DNA of 7,544 nt from contig CAAFRY010000309.1 in assembly GCA_900765525.1 (NCBI GenBank), positions 1-7,544 on the forward strand. Direction: 5' to 3'. The stretch comes from an uncultured Blautia sp. GTDB lineage: Bacteria > Bacillota > Clostridia > Lachnospirales > Lachnospiraceae. Below the pieces are notes generated by a model. That model was not told the origin of the DNA. It searched no databases and saw only the letters and a program-made list of their open reading frames with translations. Below are positions 5,480 to 7,544 of the stretch, in pieces (positions within the stretch are counted from its first letter, which is position 1; each line of letters begins with the position of its first letter). A program made the translations under genes and the position numbers.

Positions 5480-7457
5480 AATCAGAGTGGGATTTGCGGG
5501 AAATCCCAATTGCGGAAAGACCACGCTTTTTAACGCTTATACGGGTGCAAATCTGAAGGTAGCTAACTGGCCCGGCGTTACAGTAGAGAAAAAGGAAGGA
5601 GAGACAGAGTATAAGGGAACGAAGATGCGTCTCATTGACCTTCCGGGTATCTACAGCCTGACTTCCTATTCCATGGAAGAGAAGGTATCCAGAAAGGTGA
5701 TTCTGGGTGATGAGGTGGATATTATTGTAGACGTGGTAGACGCCTCTGCCCTGGAGAGAAATCTTTACCTTACCCTGCAGCTTCTGGAACTGGGAAAGCC
5801 GGTAGTAGTAGCGCTGAATATGATGGATATTGTGGAAGAACGGGGAATGGAAATTGATTTGCACCGTCTTCCTGAATTACTGGGAAATATTCCTGTGGTT
5901 CCTGTGTCCGCCAGAAAGCGTACTGGTTTGGATGTGCTGCTCCATGCGGTAGAACATCATTATGAGGAGCAAAAGACAGACTCTGTGGTGGTGTATTCGC
6001 CGGAAATTGAGGAGAAAATAGAAAAAATCAGCCAGAGGTTTCAGGAAGCATATCCGGACAGCCATAATGTGCGCTGGCACAGCATTAAAATTCTGGAAAA
6101 TGACGAGCAGATGTCTCAGGACCATCCTATTGATATTTCAGATATTGTGGACAAGGATTATGAGAAACAGGTTATCAATGAGAAATATAATTACATTGAG
6201 GAGATAATCGAGGAATGTATGTTCCACAAAGGGAACAGGGAGTCCATGACAGAAAAAGCGGACAGGGTACTGACCCATCCCATATGGGGTGTGCCGGTAT
6301 TTCTGGGCATCATGGCTTTGGTGTTTTTCCTTACCTTTACTGTGGGTGATGCAATTAAAGGACTTTTTGAGCAAGGACTGGATTGGGCATTTGGGGCCGT
6401 ACGCACGGGATTGGATGCCATAGGGGCCTCGGACTGGATAATTTCCCTGGTAGTGGATGGAATCATGTCGGGAGTGGGAGGAATTCTTACTTTCCTGCCT
6501 AATATTTTTATTTTGTTTTTGGCCCTGGCTTTTTTGGAGGACAGCGGTTATATGGCCAGAGTGGCCTATGTTATGGATGGCATCATGGGAAATGTAGGGC
6601 TTTCGGGGAAGGCTTTCCTGCCTATGGTACTGGGCTTCGGCTGCACAGTGCCGGCGGTAATGGCCTCCAGAACTCTGGAAAATCAGGAGGACAGGAAGAA
6701 GACCATTCTTCTGACCCCCTTTATGTCCTGCTCTGCCAGACTTCCCATTTATGTATTGTTTGCCAGCGTGTTCTTTGGGAAATATGCCATGCTGGTGGCC
6801 TTTTCCCTTTATGCTTTGGGCTTGATTGTTGCCATAATTCTGGCTTTGCTCATAGGGGAATTCTGGAAGACAGGGAAGAAGGTGCCTCTGCTTATAGAGC
6901 TGCCGGATTATAAAGTGCCCAATCCCAGGACTATCCGAATCTATGTGTGGGAAAAGGTAAAGGACTATCTGACAAAGGCGGGAACCACAATTTTCGTGGC
7001 CTCTATTGTGATTTGGTTTATTCTGAACTATAATATCCACGGAATGACTTCTGATGTAACCGCCAGCTTTGGGGCTTCTATCGGAAAATGGGTTGCACCT
7101 CTTCTGGCACCGGCCGGACTGGGAGCATGGCAGATTGTAGTTGCTCTGATTTCCGGGCTTTCTGCTAAGGAAGTGGTGATTTCCAGTTTTTCCGTGCTGT
7201 ATGGTGTGAATAACATCAGCTCTCCTCAGGGAATGGCTACTTTGTCAGATGCTCTGGGAGCTATTGGTTTCGGCCCTCTAAACGCTTATGCGCTGATGGT
7301 ATTCTGCCTCCTGTATACGCCATGTGTAGCCACATTGGCAACGATTAAAAAGGAGACCCAGTCCGCATCCTGGACCCTGAAAATGGTATTGTTCCAGCTG
7401 CTTCTGGCCTACGGGGCCGCAGTGCTGGTATTTCAGCTTGGAAGCCTGTTTTTATAA
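5469..7457 (+). CDS. feoB: Ferrous iron transporter FeoB
   Basis: A 662-residue inner-membrane Fe(II) uptake protein with an N-terminal GTPase. G-domain motifs: G1 GNPNCGKT (11-18), G2 threonine in WPGVTVEKK (T38), G3 DLPG (57-60), G4 NMMD (117-120), and G5 SARKRTG (147-153). A helical GDP-dissociation-inhibitor-like linker spans about 170-260. The membrane core follows with both Gate regions: LGFGCTVPAVMASR (C392) and TPFMSCSARLPIYVLFA (C421), then SGLSAKEVVISSF (562-574) and LLYTPCVATLATIKKE (C619). These cysteines match those proposed to guide iron. Length is normal for Firmicutes FeoB, without the extra C-terminal part of some proteobacterial forms. GGAGGA at 5455-5460, inside feoA, fixes the start eight bases downstream. 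No feoC or small Cys-rich FeoB partner follows before the terminator. No internal stop or frameshift is seen. Confidence 0.97.
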   Translation: MKGEIRVGFAGNPNCGKTTLFNAYTGANLKVANWPGVTVEKKEGETEYKGTKMRLIDLPGIYSLTSYSMEEKVSRKVILGDEVDIIVDVVDASALERNLYLTLQLLELGKPVVVALNMMDIVEERGMEIDLHRLPELLGNIPVVPVSARKRTGLDVLLHAVEHHYEEQKTDSVVVYSPEIEEKIEKISQRFQEAYPDSHNVRWHSIKILENDEQMSQDHPIDISDIVDKDYEKQVINEKYNYIEEIIEECMFHKGNRESMTEKADRVLTHPIWGVPVFLGIMALVFFLTFTVGDAIKGLFEQGLDWAFGAVRTGLDAIGASDWIISLVVDGIMSGVGGILTFLPNIFILFLALAFLEDSGYMARVAYVMDGIMGNVGLSGKAFLPMVLGFGCTVPAVMASRTLENQEDRKKTILLTPFMSCSARLPIYVLFASVFFGKYAMLVAFSLYALGLIVAIILALLIGEFWKTGKKVPLLIELPDYKVPNPRTIRIYVWEKVKDYLTKAGTTIFVASIVIWFILNYNIHGMTSDVTASFGASIGKWVAPLLAPAGLGAWQIVVALISGLSAKEVVISSFSVLYGVNNISSPQGMATLSDALGAIGFGPLNAYALMVFCLLYTPCVATLATIKKETQSASWTLKMVLFQLLLAYGAAVLVFQLGSLFL

Positions 7458-7473
7458 CAGGCCCGCACTGCGG
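7444..7473 (+). repeat. Two adjacent small hairpins spanning the feoB stop codon
   Basis: GCCTGTT (7444-7450) pairs with AACAGGC (7456-7462) around a TTTAT loop, so the TAA stop at 7455-7457 lies within the hairpin. Immediately after, CCGC (7463-7466) pairs with GCGG (7470-7473) around ACT. Neither is followed by a T-run, so neither is a terminator alone. They could help protect the 3' end of the transcript or be incidental. Confidence 0.4.
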
Positions 7474-7476
7474 CGG

Positions 7477-7504
7477 AGAATCCTGCAAAGCAGGATTCTT
7501 TTTT
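7477..7504 (+). terminator. Intrinsic terminator of the feo transcript
   Basis: AGAATCCTGC (7477-7486) and GCAGGATTCT (7490-7499) form a perfect 10-bp stem with an AAA loop, running straight into six Ts (7499-7504). It lies 19 bases after the feoB stop and has every mark of a Rho-independent terminator on the + strand. Read on the - strand it lacks a T-run, so it acts in one direction only. Confidence 0.93.
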
Positions 7505-7506
7505 GT

Positions 7507-7544
7507 TATTCTATAGGAAATTCCTTTGAATTTCCTATAGAATA
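7507..7544. repeat. Perfect 17-bp inverted repeat with 4-nt loop, reaching the window edge
   Basis: The left arm TATTCTATAGGAAATTC (7507-7523) is exactly complementary to 7528-7544, around a CTTT loop. Only 4 of 17 positions in the arm are G or C. It follows directly after a complete terminator, so a second terminator for feoB would be redundant. On the - strand it would be followed by A-rich sequence rather than Ts, so it is not a terminator for a convergent gene. The window ends at its last base, so a + strand T-run or a larger element cannot be excluded. It may be a dispersed palindromic repeat or an element end. Confidence 0.75.

Noticed and set aside
6138..7040. 300-codon open frame on the - strand inside feoB
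   Set aside because: It lies wholly antisense to conserved FeoB membrane and Gate motifs. Its composition (rich in His, Gln, Ser, Lys) is that of a shadow frame, and no ribosome binding site or known domain was seen.

Overview
This window looks like chromosomal DNA of an anaerobic Firmicute, most likely a Clostridia/Lachnospiraceae-type gut organism. The grounds are strong AGGAGG-type ribosome binding sites, AGA/AGG-rich arginine codons, moderate GC with AT-rich spacers, tightly packed co-directional genes, and a clostridial style of gene content (a sulfite-reductase-like iron-sulfur protein, a CoA-disulfide-reductase/rhodanese fusion, FeoAB). The placement is inferred from this style; no marker gene settles it. 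All six recognised genes are on the + strand.

Region 1 (1-202) has no confident gene. One + frame stays open from the window edge to a stop at 97 and may be the tail of an upstream gene. An AT-rich stretch follows, with an extended -10 promoter (TGnTATAAT at 151-159) overlapped by a perfect GTGTT-N6-AACAC inverted repeat, a candidate operator. Region 2 (203-2871) is a two-gene sulfur-redox unit. It holds an FAD/NAD(P)H pyridine nucleotide-disulfide oxidoreductase of the CoA-disulfide/persulfide reductase type with a C-terminal rhodanese domain, then a small sulfite/nitrite-reductase-like protein with siroheme/Fe4S4 cysteines and a ferredoxin insert. The two probably act on linked sulfane-sulfur and sulfite chemistry; no dedicated electron-donor subunits (AsrA/AsrB type) or siroheme synthesis genes are in view.

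Region 3 (2868-5198) starts with a near-consensus promoter whose -35 box overlaps the stop codon of the sulfite-reductase-like gene. A terminator-like hairpin lies just downstream of the predicted start site. Then come dapF (diaminopimelate epimerase; lysine and peptidoglycan synthesis) and, 22 bases later, a MATE-family efflux transporter.

Region 4 (5246-7457) is the ferrous iron uptake pair feoA-feoB, overlapping by 11 bases. No clear promoter, Fur-like box or terminator separates it from the MATE gene, so dapF-MATE-feoA-feoB may share a transcript. Region 5 (7444-7544) is a run of back-to-back hairpins. Two small ones span the feoB stop codon, a textbook intrinsic terminator follows, and a perfect 17-bp inverted repeat with a 4-nt loop runs to the last base of the window. 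There is no CRISPR array, tRNA, rRNA, transposase or phage gene. The most interesting items are the sulfur unit with its candidate operator and the terminal palindrome.
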